A stretch of DNA of 62,002 nucleotides from JAUUZQ01 sp964538375 (GCA_964538375.1 CAZIFQ010000019.1:1-62002), one strand, 5' to 3'. Shown: positions 8,847 to 17,980, counted from the stretch's first letter. Made by a program: numbers and translations. Notes: generated from the sequence alone by a model not told the origin.

Positions 8847-8930
8847 GTAAGACCCGCGATTCAGGAGTGTGACGAACTGAATTGTGTTGGTCGCACTTAT
8901 CCCGATTTTACACCGGGATCTAAAAACCCA

Positions 8931-8967
8931 AAAGGCGAGAACCCGGACTATCCGGGTTCTCGCCTTT
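8931..8967. terminator. Strong bidirectional terminator hairpin
   Basis: AAAGGCGAGAACCCGGA pairs perfectly over 17 bp with TCCGGGTTCTCGCCTTT around a 3-base loop. The A-tract and T-tract at the stem ends let it serve both the methyltransferase gene and the convergent dehydrogenase gene. Confidence 0.9.
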
Positions 8968-8972
8968 CACTA

Positions 8973-10112
8973 TTATAGTAGGCGTGAGCTCTTCTCATAG
9001 TAAATTCCCCTTTCTTCTAAATACTTGATGAAATAGTCGAAACATGCTTTATGTTTGCCAAGCAGCTCAGGTGGAAATACACCTTTTTCATTAAACAGAC
9101 CATCCAAAAACAGGTTTGCTGCAGCTGTTGCAGTGTATCCGGTCGTGCGAGCCATGGATGAAGTTCCTGTTTCCGCGTTGTATTCATCAAACAAGCTGTA
9201 TACCACTTCTTCTATTTGTCCTTTTGCATTTTCACCTTTCAAGCTTACCCGCATTACTGTAATCTCTTCCTCTTTTTCGCCTAATTGCCATTCATTGAAA
9301 AGGATCTTGCTCGTCACCTCAAGTGGTGTAACCATGTTTCCATTTACCTCTATTTTTTTAGTATCAAAAAAGCCACTCTCCTTTAATACTCTAATATATT
9401 CAACATGACCGGGATAACGCAATGTTTTTTCCTTCATATTAGGGATATGCGGCATGGTATAGATGATGGATCTTAATCCGTCGGAGTTGAATGATTCCAG
9501 TGTTCCGACTTTATCAAATTCAACATATTCACAATCCGTTAATGGCTCCCTGACAATTTCAACCCCGTTTTCAACATACCTTGCCAGACGGGTATATTCT
9601 TCAATGACATCAATGGGGGAGAAAGGAGCTTTGTAGCAAAATGGCCATTTTTTTGTTTTAGGCAAACCGCCCACCAGGCATTCAAAATCTGTAAGTTTCA
9701 TTATCTCATTATAGTAGCCCAGAATGATATTGTCCATTCCCGGCGCTACTCCACAATCTACAATGGCTGTTACATTGTGCTTCTTTGCCAATGCATCAAG
9801 CTCCAAAGAATTTTCGGAAAAAAACGCAATATCTATTACATTCATTCCGGCCTCAATAATACTTTTAAGGGTTTCGAAGCCCATGAAGCCGGGTACTGCA
9901 TTTATTACCAGGTCGTGTTGCTTAATTTCCTTTTGCAACTCCTTCTTGTTTGTAGCATCCAGCTGTTTAGTTGCTAAATCACTGCATTTTTGTTTTACAT
10001 GGTTCAATACATCCTGGCTAATATCTGTTAGGGTCACCTGGTGTTTTTCTGTCATATCAATAGCTATAGCGCTACCTACCATTCCGGCACCTAATACAAT
10101 AACATTACTCAT
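8973..10112 (-). CDS. Saccharopine dehydrogenase family oxidoreductase
   Basis: A 379-residue NAD(P)-dependent enzyme. The N-terminus has the Rossmann motif VIVLGAGMVGSAIA with DIS ending strand 2. VINAVPGFMG and CGVAPGMDNI follow, as in saccharopine reductase and lysine dehydrogenase families, and the C-terminal RTTGYTATAAANL region is also typical. The start at 10112 begins directly at the Rossmann strand; a TTG at 10142 would add ten Lys/Asn-rich residues and overlap the cupin gene. It follows the cupin gene by 22 bp on the same strand, so the two are probably co-transcribed. The substrate (saccharopine, lysine or a related amino acid) cannot be decided. Confidence 0.85.
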   Translation of the reverse strand: MSNVIVLGAGMVGSAIAIDMTEKHQVTLTDISQDVLNHVKQKCSDLATKQLDATNKKELQKEIKQHDLVINAVPGFMGFETLKSIIEAGMNVIDIAFFSENSLELDALAKKHNVTAIVDCGVAPGMDNIILGYYNEIMKLTDFECLVGGLPKTKKWPFCYKAPFSPIDVIEEYTRLARYVENGVEIVREPLTDCEYVEFDKVGTLESFNSDGLRSIIYTMPHIPNMKEKTLRYPGHVEYIRVLKESGFFDTKKIEVNGNMVTPLEVTSKILFNEWQLGEKEEEITVMRVSLKGENAKGQIEEVVYSLFDEYNAETGTSSMARTTGYTATAAANLFLDGLFNEKGVFPPELLGKHKACFDYFIKYLEERGIYYEKSSRLL

Positions 10113-10134
10113 ATTTTTAGATTTAATTTTTTGA

Positions 10135-10482
10135 TTACTCAAACTCCTTAGGTACCCCGCATATCAATTTCAAGGGTTTGTCGCCTTTGTTTCGATACTG
10201 GTGTTTTTCATCTGGATTTACCAGGGCAAAATCTCCAGCAGATATTGGAGTCTCTTCGCCATTTTCATTCACAAGGGCGCCTTCGCCTTCGATAATATAG
10301 TTCATATGTTCGTAGGGGTGATGGTGAAAGGGAGTGTGTCCTCCGGGTTCTACTGTGAAGACCCTGTATGAATAAACAGGTGTGCCGTCAGAACTGCCCA
10401 GGGGAAGTTGTCGCCATGCTCCTTTGGCACCATCCATGTGTACTTCTTTCTTCTCAACGTTTGATAGTGATACTATTTTCAT
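10135..10482 (-). CDS. Small cupin-domain protein
   Basis: A 115-residue single-domain cupin. The metal-binding motif 1 is visible as GGHTPFHHHPYEHMNYIIEG (two or three His plus Glu) and motif 2 as P-x-A-G-D-F-A-L-V-N-P-D-E-K-H-Q. Such stand-alone cupins are isomerases, dioxygenases or small-molecule binders. Here it is the first gene of a likely two-gene operon with the saccharopine-dehydrogenase-like enzyme, suggesting a shared amino-acid-related step; that link is inference from position only. Confidence 0.85.
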   Translation of the reverse strand: MKIVSLSNVEKKEVHMDGAKGAWRQLPLGSSDGTPVYSYRVFTVEPGGHTPFHHHPYEHMNYIIEGEGALVNENGEETPISAGDFALVNPDEKHQYRNKGDKPLKLICGVPKEFE

Positions 10483-10655
10483 CTGTTTAAAATTTTGTAA
10501 TAATTAATATTGATGTAATTCCAAAATAGATACATTGATGGAATCGCTTCGTTCTCACATGAAATTTTTAATAAAAAAATAGTTCATGATCTTTTCATAA
10601 CTCGATGATTTTCGATTACTAATATAGTAAATCTGTATAAGATATTTTGCGGCAT

Positions 10656-10663
10656 TATTTTTG
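10656..10663 (+). promoter_or_regulatory. Putative -7 box (TATTTTTG)
   Basis: TATTTTTG matches TAnnTTTG exactly, 36 bp before the ATG at 10700. No clear -33 TTTG is seen at the expected distance. If real, it rules out starts upstream of 10700 for the following gene. Confidence 0.4.
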
Positions 10664-10699
10664 CACAATCTCTATAATAATCACTTAAATCCTACTAAA

Positions 10700-12193
10700 A
10701 TGAAATACTTACTTACATATATTGTCATATTGTGTCTTGCAGTAAGGGTATCAGCACAACCGGCCGATCAACTGATAGACACTTACCAGGGGCCTGAGTT
10801 GAGTTTAGCATCAGATGTAGTTGTTCCGGGTATTTTTGGGCACGATGAGAAGGGATATTATTCATATTTTTATGACTATCGTCCTGGATTGGTTTTCCTC
10901 GATAAGGAATTTAGGGAGGTGAGGAGAAATCATATTGATTTGGTGGATGGATTACATGGGAGAAATTTGCTTGGTGTGGTTCATTTTCATGATACAATCT
11001 ATCTTTTTACCACGGCTCCGAAACTGAAAAGCATGCTGCTTTTTGTAGAGACCATTAACAAAGAGACACTTCTGCAAAATGGTGACCGACGTTTACTTTT
11101 AAAAGTTCCTAATTTGGCAGGATGGGAATCTGATTTTGGATATCGCTTGTCAAGACAACAAGATAAGTTACTTATATATAGCCGACTAGATGTGCTTAGC
11201 AAGAATATTCAGGAGGTACAATTGCTTATGTTTGGCAGGGGATTCAATCTTGAATGGGAGACCTCGCAGAAAATCATATATCCACGCAGTCCCCCACGAA
11301 AGTCAATCATAAAGATAAGTGATGAGGGTGATGTATATTTTGTAAGCTTGCTGGACGAACAGAACCTGAGATCGGTCTGGGATGGTATCAAGAATCGTTA
11401 TCACTTGATTGCTGTAACTGAATATGGCCAGGTAGCGAATTCTTATGCTTTAATGCTCCCCGATCTGTATATCAGGGGTGTCATGATTGAGCCCGGAGAA
11501 GATCATAAGCTGGTTTGTGCCGGTTTTTATTCTCCAACCCATTTTCGGGGTAATGTTGATGGAATCTTCTATTTCGAATTGGATAACAGGACCGGAGTCT
11601 TTCGCAACCAGTCATTCCATGAATTTGATCCCGGTGTTTTGAGGGAGGCCATTGCAGAGAAGTATATCAGAGAACCTGATGAGCTGTTCGAATTCAGGCC
11701 TCGTCAACTGATCAGGAGAGCAAATGGAAATTTTATCTTACTGGCAGAAAATCAGTATGATCAGAATTTTGATACCTATCAGAATTTAATTGCTGCATGC
11801 TTTACTCCCGGGGGGACCTTGAAATGGACCCGGGTAATTAAGAAACGACAAAATATTGATGTCGGTTCTCCCCTTAATTATTCGTCATACTGTGTTCATG
11901 CACCAAAAAATTCTAAGAATGTTCACCTTTTATTTAACGACCGTGATAAAAATGAATACCTTCCTGCAGGAGCGCGACCCAAAACTTTCCATCCCAATAG
12001 CCTGGCAAACCTTAAAGTAGTAACGCTTGGTCCTTCAGGGGAAACGACGAGTAGTATTATATACCGTAAAACAAAGAAAAGGATGAAAACACCAATTCCT
12101 TTGCAATACTATGATAAATTGAATAATGAGATGGTTATTCCTATGCTGCGGTGGAAGAGGTATAATTATATGGGTATAAGTTTTAAGGAGTAA
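10700..12193 (+). CDS. Secreted protein of unknown function
   Basis: The ATG at 10700 is chosen because it opens directly into a signal peptide (MKYLLTYIVILCLAVRVSAQ), giving 497 residues; an upstream extension to 10661 would precede the putative -7 box. The mature part is rich in aromatic and beta-strand-forming stretches (for example KGYYSYFYDYRPGLVF) and might be a propeller-like fold, but no family is recognised. It should be exported to the periplasm or cell surface; there is no lipobox and no T9SS sorting domain. It is a single-gene unit, followed by a strong terminator. Confidence 0.75.
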   Translation: MKYLLTYIVILCLAVRVSAQPADQLIDTYQGPELSLASDVVVPGIFGHDEKGYYSYFYDYRPGLVFLDKEFREVRRNHIDLVDGLHGRNLLGVVHFHDTIYLFTTAPKLKSMLLFVETINKETLLQNGDRRLLLKVPNLAGWESDFGYRLSRQQDKLLIYSRLDVLSKNIQEVQLLMFGRGFNLEWETSQKIIYPRSPPRKSIIKISDEGDVYFVSLLDEQNLRSVWDGIKNRYHLIAVTEYGQVANSYALMLPDLYIRGVMIEPGEDHKLVCAGFYSPTHFRGNVDGIFYFELDNRTGVFRNQSFHEFDPGVLREAIAEKYIREPDELFEFRPRQLIRRANGNFILLAENQYDQNFDTYQNLIAACFTPGGTLKWTRVIKKRQNIDVGSPLNYSSYCVHAPKNSKNVHLLFNDRDKNEYLPAGARPKTFHPNSLANLKVVTLGPSGETTSSIIYRKTKKRMKTPIPLQYYDKLNNEMVIPMLRWKRYNYMGISFKE

Positions 12194-12247
12194 GGATGCT
12201 TCGCATGTTAGGGGAACTACGTTCGTTAGAAGGGTTTACCTAACTAT

Positions 12248-12289
12248 AATAAAAGCCCCGGGGAGATTTTCTCCGGGGCTTTATTATTG
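12248..12289 (+). terminator. Intrinsic terminator after the secreted protein gene
   Basis: AAAGCCCCGG and CCGGGGCTTT pair around GGAGATTTTCT, with flanking AATAA/TTATT extending the stem and a T-rich downstream side. Confidence 0.85.
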
Positions 12290-12414
12290 AGGAATACAAA
12301 CCATCTCCATCTGGAAAGCGTGGTTGTAAAAGAGGATGATTAGATCAAAATCTCGCATCATTTGAGACGGAATAAATTTAAAAAATTCCTTATAGAGGAA
12401 TAATGTAAATAGTA

Positions 12415-12445
12415 TTGTACAGTTATAATGTTTTTTATACTTTTG
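12415..12445 (+). promoter_or_regulatory. Putative promoter for tRNA-Ser
   Basis: TTG at 12415-12417 and TACTTTTG (exact TAnnTTTG) at 12438-12445 are separated by 20 bp. The predicted start near 12452 is about 50 bp before the tRNA. The rest of 12290-12503 holds nothing recognisable. Confidence 0.5.
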
Positions 12446-12503
12446 TCATGCTCATTTAAAGAGCGCGTTCTCAACATAAAAAAGAATTAATTTAGCAATA
12501 AAC

Positions 12504-12591
12504 GGTGAGGTGGGAGAGTGGCTGAATCCACCAGTTTGCTAAACTGGCGTACTCGATTAGGGTACCGGGGGTTCGAATCCCCCTCTCACCG
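12504..12591 (+). tRNA. tRNA-Ser (anticodon GCT)
   Basis: An 88-nt class II tRNA with a long variable arm. The acceptor stem is GGTGAGG/TCTCACC with discriminator G, the anticodon stem-loop CCAGT-TTGCTAA-ACTGG gives anticodon GCT (Ser, AGC/AGT codons), and the T arm is GGGGGTTCGAATCCCCC. Confidence 0.96.
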
Positions 12592-12603
12592 CAACACATC
12601 CCC

Positions 12604-12632
12604 AAACCCGATCTTTGATCGGGTTTTTTTTT
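12604..12632 (+). terminator. Terminator of tRNA-Ser
   Basis: AAACCCGATC, TTT, GATCGGGTTT followed by six further T residues is a textbook intrinsic terminator 12 bp after the tRNA. Confidence 0.92.
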
Positions 12633-12640
12633 GAAGGAAC

Positions 12641-12665
12641 CCATCCCGAGCTTGCTCGAGGATGG
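12641..12665. repeat. Short palindromic repeat (CATCCCGAGC arm)
   Basis: CCATCC-CGAGC, TT, GCTCG-AGGATGG forms an 11-bp stem with one bulge and no T-run. It lies in the 327-bp space between tRNA-Ser and the next gene and looks like a dispersed intergenic palindrome. Confidence 0.5.
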
Positions 12666-12825
12666 ATAACTGAAAATAAAAAAGTACCTGAGAGCGTAGC
12701 GATCAGGTTTGGGGACGTGTTGCAAGGCCCAACCTTAAGGGATCATGAAATAATCCCCCTCCAAAAAAGACGCCGGCTGGAGCTGAATAATTTCGTTTTT
12801 AAGATCTTTTGAGGGATCAGATTAA

Positions 12826-12853
12826 TTGGGTATGATTTTTGAGGATACTTTTG
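12826..12853 (+). promoter_or_regulatory. Putative promoter for the envelope gene cluster
   Basis: TTGG at 12826-12829 and an exact TAnnTTTG (TACTTTTG) at 12846-12853. Transcription would start near 12860, about 60 bp before the lipoprotein start codon at 12919. Confidence 0.45.
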
Positions 12854-12918
12854 AGAAAGCGAAGTTCATGTTATTTTTTTGTTATTTTTATGGCTTCAAA
12901 AATTAATACAGATTAATA

Positions 12919-13683
12919 ATGCAGGTTACGAAGAGCAGTGTAAAATCTTACATACTAAGAGGGTTGGTTTTTTTATTGATGTTGCCTTTTTTCTATTCAT
13001 GTATCCAGCAAGAGGGATATGGAGGAACAAGTGGTATCGAAGGTGTTTTAATGACAAAGTATTTTAACGACGACTATTCAGTTTTGATTAAAGAAGAGCC
13101 GGCAGTTGATGAGGATGTGTTTATTCTCTTTGGTGAAGAAGATTTTCTAGGTGATAAAGTAGCTACAAGTGTTACAGGTGCATTCGAATTCCCTTTCTTA
13201 AATGAAGGTGACTACCGGCTTTATTACATGAGCGTTGATACAGCAAGCGTTTCTAACGAAGAGGGTACTGTGATCATAGATCTATCGCTCAAATCAGGCA
13301 AGACTACTGATCTTGATACAATTTATCGCTTTGAAGTACTCAACTTCGATGATGGTTCAGGAAAACTTTCAGGTGTAGTAAAGCTGATCAATTATAAAAA
13401 TGATACTTTCTATCCATTCCTGGATGTAAAAGATATTACATTCGCCCAGGAGCAGGAAGTATACCTGGTTTATGGCGATCATGAATTTTATGACGAGAGA
13501 ATCAGGACCAACTTTGATGGTTATTTTGAATTTGATAATTTGATTCCTGGTGACTATTCTGTCTTTGTATATTCTGAAGATATTACCGGCGGTTCCCAGG
13601 ATATTGAAATTGTAAAAAATGCAACAATTACAGAAGAAGGCGAAGCAATCGATATGGGTGAATTTATCATTGAAAAATTATAA
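12919..13683 (+). CDS. Lipoprotein with two SdrD/carboxypeptidase-regulatory-like beta domains
   Basis: A 254-residue lipoprotein. A hydrophobic leader ends in a lipobox (PFFYSC, Cys at about residue 28). Two similar beta-sandwich units follow: each has an acidic loop, then a strand pair such as TGAFEFPFLNEGDYRLYYMS and FDGYFEFDNLIPGDYSVFVYS. This G-x-F-x-F-x-x-L-x-x-G-D-Y pattern is typical of SdrD B-like or carboxypeptidase-regulatory-like domains. It is probably surface-exposed or periplasmic. The gene is followed at 10 bp by a small secreted protein gene and then an outer-membrane protein gene, suggesting one operon. Function unknown. Confidence 0.78.
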   Translation: MQVTKSSVKSYILRGLVFLLMLPFFYSCIQQEGYGGTSGIEGVLMTKYFNDDYSVLIKEEPAVDEDVFILFGEEDFLGDKVATSVTGAFEFPFLNEGDYRLYYMSVDTASVSNEEGTVIIDLSLKSGKTTDLDTIYRFEVLNFDDGSGKLSGVVKLINYKNDTFYPFLDVKDITFAQEQEVYLVYGDHEFYDERIRTNFDGYFEFDNLIPGDYSVFVYSEDITGGSQDIEIVKNATITEEGEAIDMGEFIIEKL

Positions 13684-13693
13684 ATTTATTGAA

Positions 13694-14113
13694 ATGAGAT
13701 CCAAATACTATTATATAGGACTATTACTGCTTTTATTACCTGCTTTGTCATTCGGACAGGGTAACAAGACAATAAAAAGAAATAAGGTTGCGAGTCAGAC
13801 TACCTATGAATATTTCCTTGCAGAAGGAAAAAAAGAACCAGTCATTGAGAAGGTCGAAACTTTCGATGAAAATGGAAATGTATTGGAGACCAAAGAGTTT
13901 AACAAAAGCGGAGAAATTCGTTTTTGGGAATCATATACTTACAATGAGAACGGAGATTTAGTTGAGCAGAAATCTATGGATGAAAAAGGTCGTGTTGAAG
14001 AGAGAATAGAGTATGTCTACAAGGAGGAGTTGATAAAAGAAAAGAGATATTTTGATGTAAAGGGTCGCCTGGTAAAGAAGAAGACCTATTCATATGAATT
14101 TCGGGAAGAGTAA
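13694..14113 (+). CDS. Small secreted protein with tandem N-G/K-G turn repeats
   Basis: The start at 13694 gives a clear signal peptide (MRSKYYYIGLLLLLLPALSFGQ) and 139 residues. A longer in-frame extension back to 13619 would overlap the preceding gene. The mature part contains about four short repeats of the kind F-DENGNVLETKEFN, YNENGDLVEQKSM and FDVKGRLVKKKTY, each a charged strand-turn-strand unit like those of YD/RHS-type or toxin_YwqK-like repeats. Its function is not known. It sits between a lipoprotein and an outer-membrane barrel gene. Confidence 0.72.
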   Translation: MRSKYYYIGLLLLLLPALSFGQGNKTIKRNKVASQTTYEYFLAEGKKEPVIEKVETFDENGNVLETKEFNKSGEIRFWESYTYNENGDLVEQKSMDEKGRVEERIEYVYKEELIKEKRYFDVKGRLVKKKTYSYEFREE

Positions 14114-14189
14114 AAAACCAATTTAACTGATAAGCTTCCAATCCGGAAGTTGGAGCACCCACTTTCAATGTTTAACTAGATTAGAAGAG

Positions 14190-14861
14190 ATGAAAATGAA
14201 AATAGTTTTCAGAATTGTATTGACCTTGCTTATTTCATTTTCTTCATTTTCTATTGTGTTTAGTCAAGATTTCCAAACTAGAGCCAGTTTTGGAGTTAGC
14301 ATGGATCTGACAAAAGATCTCCGGGCATCTCTTGAGCTGGGCCAGCGTTTTCGCAACAACAGCATGGTAAATGATCGGTCACTTATTACCGGATCTGTCA
14401 AATATGATCTTCCTAAGGGGTTCACTGTAGGAGGTGGAGCCAGGTACATGCTGGTTAATTCCGATGGACTACTGGAATCAAGATACAGGTTTCACGGTGA
14501 CGGCAATTACAGGATGAAATTTTCCTCCTTTTCTGTGAAACTGAGAGAGCGTGTGCAATATGGTTTTGATGACATTTACCCAGGTAGCAGCAACAAACTA
14601 ACAAGCAGAAGCAGGGTAGGGGTAGAATATGATATTTTCGGTACTCCCTTTTCACTGTACTCAAGTTTTGAGATTTATCTTGTGCTCAATGATCCTACCA
14701 GTTATTCGCCTTACACATTGAACAAAGTAGTTGCGGGAATGAGCTGGAACCTGCCTAAGAAACTGAACTTAAAATTATATTATCTCCTTGAAGATGAGTT
14801 GAATGTCTGGAATCCGCAACAAGCTCATATTGTAGTCGCCGCGCTTGGATTAAAATTGTAA
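14190..14861 (+). CDS. DUF2490-like outer-membrane beta-barrel protein
   Basis: A 223-residue protein with a signal peptide ending near FSIVFSQ. The body is a run of amphipathic strands of alternating hydrophobic and charged or aromatic residues, ending in the terminal strand AHIVVAALGLKL, typical of small outer-membrane barrels. The DLRASLELGQRFRNNS and ERVQYGFDD stretches match the style of DUF2490 proteins, though family membership is by eye. It is the last gene of the three-gene cluster. Its stop codon (14859-14861) abuts exactly the stop codon of the opposing CotH-like gene, leaving no room for a terminator between them. Confidence 0.72.
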   Translation: MKMKIVFRIVLTLLISFSSFSIVFSQDFQTRASFGVSMDLTKDLRASLELGQRFRNNSMVNDRSLITGSVKYDLPKGFTVGGGARYMLVNSDGLLESRYRFHGDGNYRMKFSSFSVKLRERVQYGFDDIYPGSSNKLTSRSRVGVEYDIFGTPFSLYSSFEIYLVLNDPTSYSPYTLNKVVAGMSWNLPKKLNLKLYYLLEDELNVWNPQQAHIVVAALGLKL

Positions 14862-17051
14862 TTACTTTCTGATCAGTTTTCCGCTATAAACCTTATTTCC
14901 TTCTCCCCTTATGCTTAGCATATAGATACCGGGTCTCATGTAACTTAAATCATCCAGGAATATACTTCCCGAATATTGATCAAGGTTATACTGAGCTTGA
15001 AATACCTCCTGTCCGTTAATATTGTATATAGAGACCTTATATTCCCCTGGATTGTGGTTGGGAATCTGAATCCTTGTATTATATAGATCTGAAGGATTTG
15101 GGGAGATAATGAGCGAAGGAGGTGTTTGAATTAACGACAGCTCCTCACCAGTATTTATGCACGAATTGCCCCACTCAATATCTAACCAGTATAAGCGATT
15201 TGAAATCCACTCCTTTAGAAATGTAACTTCTTCTTCATATGTATCGCCAATGAAGTCATTGGGCCAAACGTATGTTCCCAAAACCGGCCATCTTTCAAAA
15301 TTCTGCTCCAGTGAAGGCCCAAGATCAATTATGCAACTGTCAATAATGGTATGCAGTCTTTCTTTATTCAGAATGGTCTCTTTAAGCTGGTCCCACCTGC
15401 AGAAAACCCTATTCATGAAATATGGATCGTACATCAATCTTGGCCACCAATACCTTCCTACCGTTTTTGGATACATCCAGTTATAAACAGCATTGATATC
15501 TCCGCCATAATCCATATTGCCAAAGGTTAGATTATAATCCCAAGGTGGACCGGCAAAAAGTCTGCCTCCTTTCATGTCGCTGGCTTTATAGAAGAAGGTG
15601 CTCAATCTGTATGCATCAACGTCTTTATTGAATTCATGAAAAATCAGGTAATCAACGAACGATGTGACATTAAGGTAAGCCCTGTATCCGTTGTCCGGAT
15701 CTTTGTAATTTGAGTTTGAAAGTACCAGGTCCAGGTTGTTGGTCCAATCTTTGATATATTTTGCCTGGACAGCAGTAAGCTCATCGGCTTTTGGATCATA
15801 ATACTCAAAAGTATTGTGAGGAAATCCGGCAATGGGCGGGTCAACCGGTGAAGTCCAGTACTCATTGCTTGCCAGGTTATTTGTTCTGTCAATCTGTAAT
15901 ATGTATCCCCCGGAGATATCTGCTTCGCCTGGATCCTTGATATTCACACGGTACAGGTCTCTTTTTACTTTTTCGGTAAGGACATATACTCCCCTGTAAT
16001 CATGGTTTATGTACAAATCAATCAATCTTGTCTTGGGAGACCAATGTCCCATGGCCTCATACACCTTATACGATACAATATTTCTTAGGAGCGATTTATC
16101 ACTGTATGGTCCGCCCAAAACAAAGTCATTTTCTCTTGGAAGCCCCAACAGAGATATATTATTGTTGGTTCCTGAATCGGTTTGGGTCTCAATCGTATAT
16201 GATTTCTTTGGAAACATTTGAGATGATGAACCACGTATTTCGATACTTATCTTCCCATCATATTCGTTGTATGAATCGTCTGGGTGATTCGTTTCGCCTG
16301 GGCCATTATATATGAGTCCCATATCAGCAACAATTCTGGGATCATTTTGTATGGTTCCACCATTGGTATTTATAACCATTATTGGAAGGGATGCAGAGAA
16401 GCTGGCCGGCTCAGTAAACCAGGATGGTGTCGGATTGAAATATGTGTTTCCATTGTTAATCCCGGCACTTAAAAATGTATTTGAAGAGAGGTCTGAAGAA
16501 GTACTACTTTGGTTGTGAACTTCAATACAAAGGACATTCTCCCCTGTAACCAACCTTGAGACATCATCTTCTGTCAGGAAATATCGATAGCTCCCCGGCG
16601 GCAATTCCTCAATATATACTTCGGTGAGTTGATTCCAGGATGTTGCTGAATATGCTTCACCCATATTGTCCCTGGCGATCTCTTCACCGTTCAGGTAAGC
16701 AACAAATCCATCATCAAAATCCATATCAAGTATGAGTTCCTGGATGACGCCTGGATCTGAAACATTAAAGCGGTATCTAACATAAACTGATATGCAAGTA
16801 ACCACTGTGTTGTCGTCGTCATCTCCATAGCCAATGCCAGCAACACCATCTGTCCAACCCGAATCGTCAAAACCAAGTGTATTCCAATCTGAAGGAACAT
16901 CACTTGTTGGAGTCAGGTATTTCACACTCTGTCCGGTTTCAATGATGGTTTCCCAGTGGTCAACTGATTGAGCAATCACTGTTTTCGTGCAGATACTGTT
17001 CAAGACAGCAAAAATGACAAATATTAAAAATTGAGTCTTCTGGAATGGCAT
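14862..17051 (-). CDS. CotH-like kinase-fold secreted protein with T9SS sorting domain
   Basis: A 729-residue exported protein. A signal peptide is followed by a lectin-like beta domain (about 30-195, with WNTLGFDDSGWTDGVAGIGY). A CotH domain (about 225-600) follows, with IEIRGSSSQMFPKKSYTIE, GPYSDKSLLRN, LYINHDYRGVYVLTEKVKRD and GPPWDYNLTFGN. The C-terminal ~80 residues (SPNPSDLYNT..., YKVSIYNINGQEVF, GIYMLSIRGEG) are a type A T9SS sorting domain, so the protein should reach the cell surface. CotH domains are atypical kinases that phosphorylate secreted proteins; the DRTNN segment may be catalytic. The substrate is unknown. Confidence 0.86.
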   Translation of the reverse strand: MPFQKTQFLIFVIFAVLNSICTKTVIAQSVDHWETIIETGQSVKYLTPTSDVPSDWNTLGFDDSGWTDGVAGIGYGDDDDNTVVTCISVYVRYRFNVSDPGVIQELILDMDFDDGFVAYLNGEEIARDNMGEAYSATSWNQLTEVYIEELPPGSYRYFLTEDDVSRLVTGENVLCIEVHNQSSTSSDLSSNTFLSAGINNGNTYFNPTPSWFTEPASFSASLPIMVINTNGGTIQNDPRIVADMGLIYNGPGETNHPDDSYNEYDGKISIEIRGSSSQMFPKKSYTIETQTDSGTNNNISLLGLPRENDFVLGGPYSDKSLLRNIVSYKVYEAMGHWSPKTRLIDLYINHDYRGVYVLTEKVKRDLYRVNIKDPGEADISGGYILQIDRTNNLASNEYWTSPVDPPIAGFPHNTFEYYDPKADELTAVQAKYIKDWTNNLDLVLSNSNYKDPDNGYRAYLNVTSFVDYLIFHEFNKDVDAYRLSTFFYKASDMKGGRLFAGPPWDYNLTFGNMDYGGDINAVYNWMYPKTVGRYWWPRLMYDPYFMNRVFCRWDQLKETILNKERLHTIIDSCIIDLGPSLEQNFERWPVLGTYVWPNDFIGDTYEEEVTFLKEWISNRLYWLDIEWGNSCINTGEELSLIQTPPSLIISPNPSDLYNTRIQIPNHNPGEYKVSIYNINGQEVFQAQYNLDQYSGSIFLDDLSYMRPGIYMLSIRGEGNKVYSGKLIRK

Positions 17052-17172
17052 TAGTAATTAGTAATTAGAAAGTATATTTTTCGCAGATCAAAGTTATTAG
17101 AAATCTACAAGTTGCAATAGCTGTGTATTAAATTTTTTGTGTAATGCTATTTCAGGACGAAACAGATTTAAT

Positions 17173-17212
17173 AAAAAAAGAGGATGCCCCTTTTGAGACA
17201 GCCTCTTTTTTT
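17173..17212. terminator. Terminator at the end of the PUL
   Basis: AAAAAAAGAGG and CCTCTTTTTTT form a symmetrical stem around an 18-base loop, with T-runs on both strands. It lies just after the last PUL gene (minus strand) and separates it from the CotH-like gene. Confidence 0.8.
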
Positions 17213-17227
17213 ATAATTTGTTAAAAT

Positions 17228-17980
17228 TTATTGAACAATAAATTTCGCAACTCCATTTGAAGTTCTTACAAAATACATACCTGAAGATAAATCATTAACT
17301 TCTATTGTATTTCTCTCAGAAGTTTTAACTACTCTTCCTACTGCATTAATAATGATGTATTGATCAGCTTCAGCTGATACAGTAATGTAATCTTTTGCAA
17401 CAGTTGGATATACGCTAAGAGATTCAATAGTACGCTCTTTGACAGAGGTAGCTATATGCTTACTATATACACCTGTCCAAAAACCACCATCATTTATTTC
17501 AAGTGAAACTGTCATAATATCCTCCGATGCATTAAACTCAGCAATATAAGTAATAGCATCAGGAGCATCTAATGGATCGGATATTTCACCACCATTATAT
17601 GCTTTTGGCAAAATAAGGTGAGCTCCGACTCCTGTAATTGTTAAGGCTGAGCCAGTAAGTTCCCAAGTTGCAGCATTTGAAGCATCGTGTGGAGCAACTG
17701 GTGCACCGCATCCTTCTGCTTCTGCTTGCCATGTTTCTAACCAGGTTTCAGTACCAAAAATGTTCATAAAAGTGCCATCACTTTCGAAAACAACAGAATC
17801 ATCCATGAAGCATCCCCTATCATTAGGGAAACCTATCTTCCACCAGCTAACATCGTATTGGGCTGGTCCAACACCAATCGCATTATCAACTTCTGCATAG
17901 GTCCATGTAGTACCTGCAATTTGAGCGCTTACTCCAATTGTAAAAAGAGAAATAAAAAGTAGTGTAAATAATTTTTTCAT
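17228..17980 (-). CDS. T9SS-exported lipocalin-like protein of the glucan PUL
   Basis: The start at 17980 gives a clean signal peptide (MKKLFTLLFISLFTIGVSAQ) and 250 residues. A single beta-rich module follows, with GTTWTYAEVDNAIGVGPAQ, SWWKIGF, a CFMDDSVVFESDGTFMNIFG stretch and GCGAPVAPHDASNAATW, then a type A T9SS sorting domain (ISVYPTVAKDYI-like, ending GMYFVRTSNGVAKFIVQ). From memory, this GVGPAQ/CFxDD/APHD module recurs beside GH16 and PKD domains in marine Bacteroidota laminarin loci, so a glucan-binding role is proposed; that recollection is unverified. It is the last gene of the PUL, 78 bp behind the second GH144-like gene, and ends at a terminator. Confidence 0.75.
   Translation of the reverse strand: MKKLFTLLFISLFTIGVSAQIAGTTWTYAEVDNAIGVGPAQYDVSWWKIGFPNDRGCFMDDSVVFESDGTFMNIFGTETWLETWQAEAEGCGAPVAPHDASNAATWELTGSALTITGVGAHLILPKAYNGGEISDPLDAPDAITYIAEFNASEDIMTVSLEINDGGFWTGVYSKHIATSVKERTIESLSVYPTVAKDYITVSAEADQYIIINAVGRVVKTSERNTIEVNDLSSGMYFVRTSNGVAKFIVQ

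Noticed and set aside
12492..12725. A 77-codon minus-strand frame opposite tRNA-Ser
   Set aside because: It reads through the complement of the tRNA and yields GERGIRTPGT, the well-known artefact from antisense tRNA-Ser, so it is not a gene.
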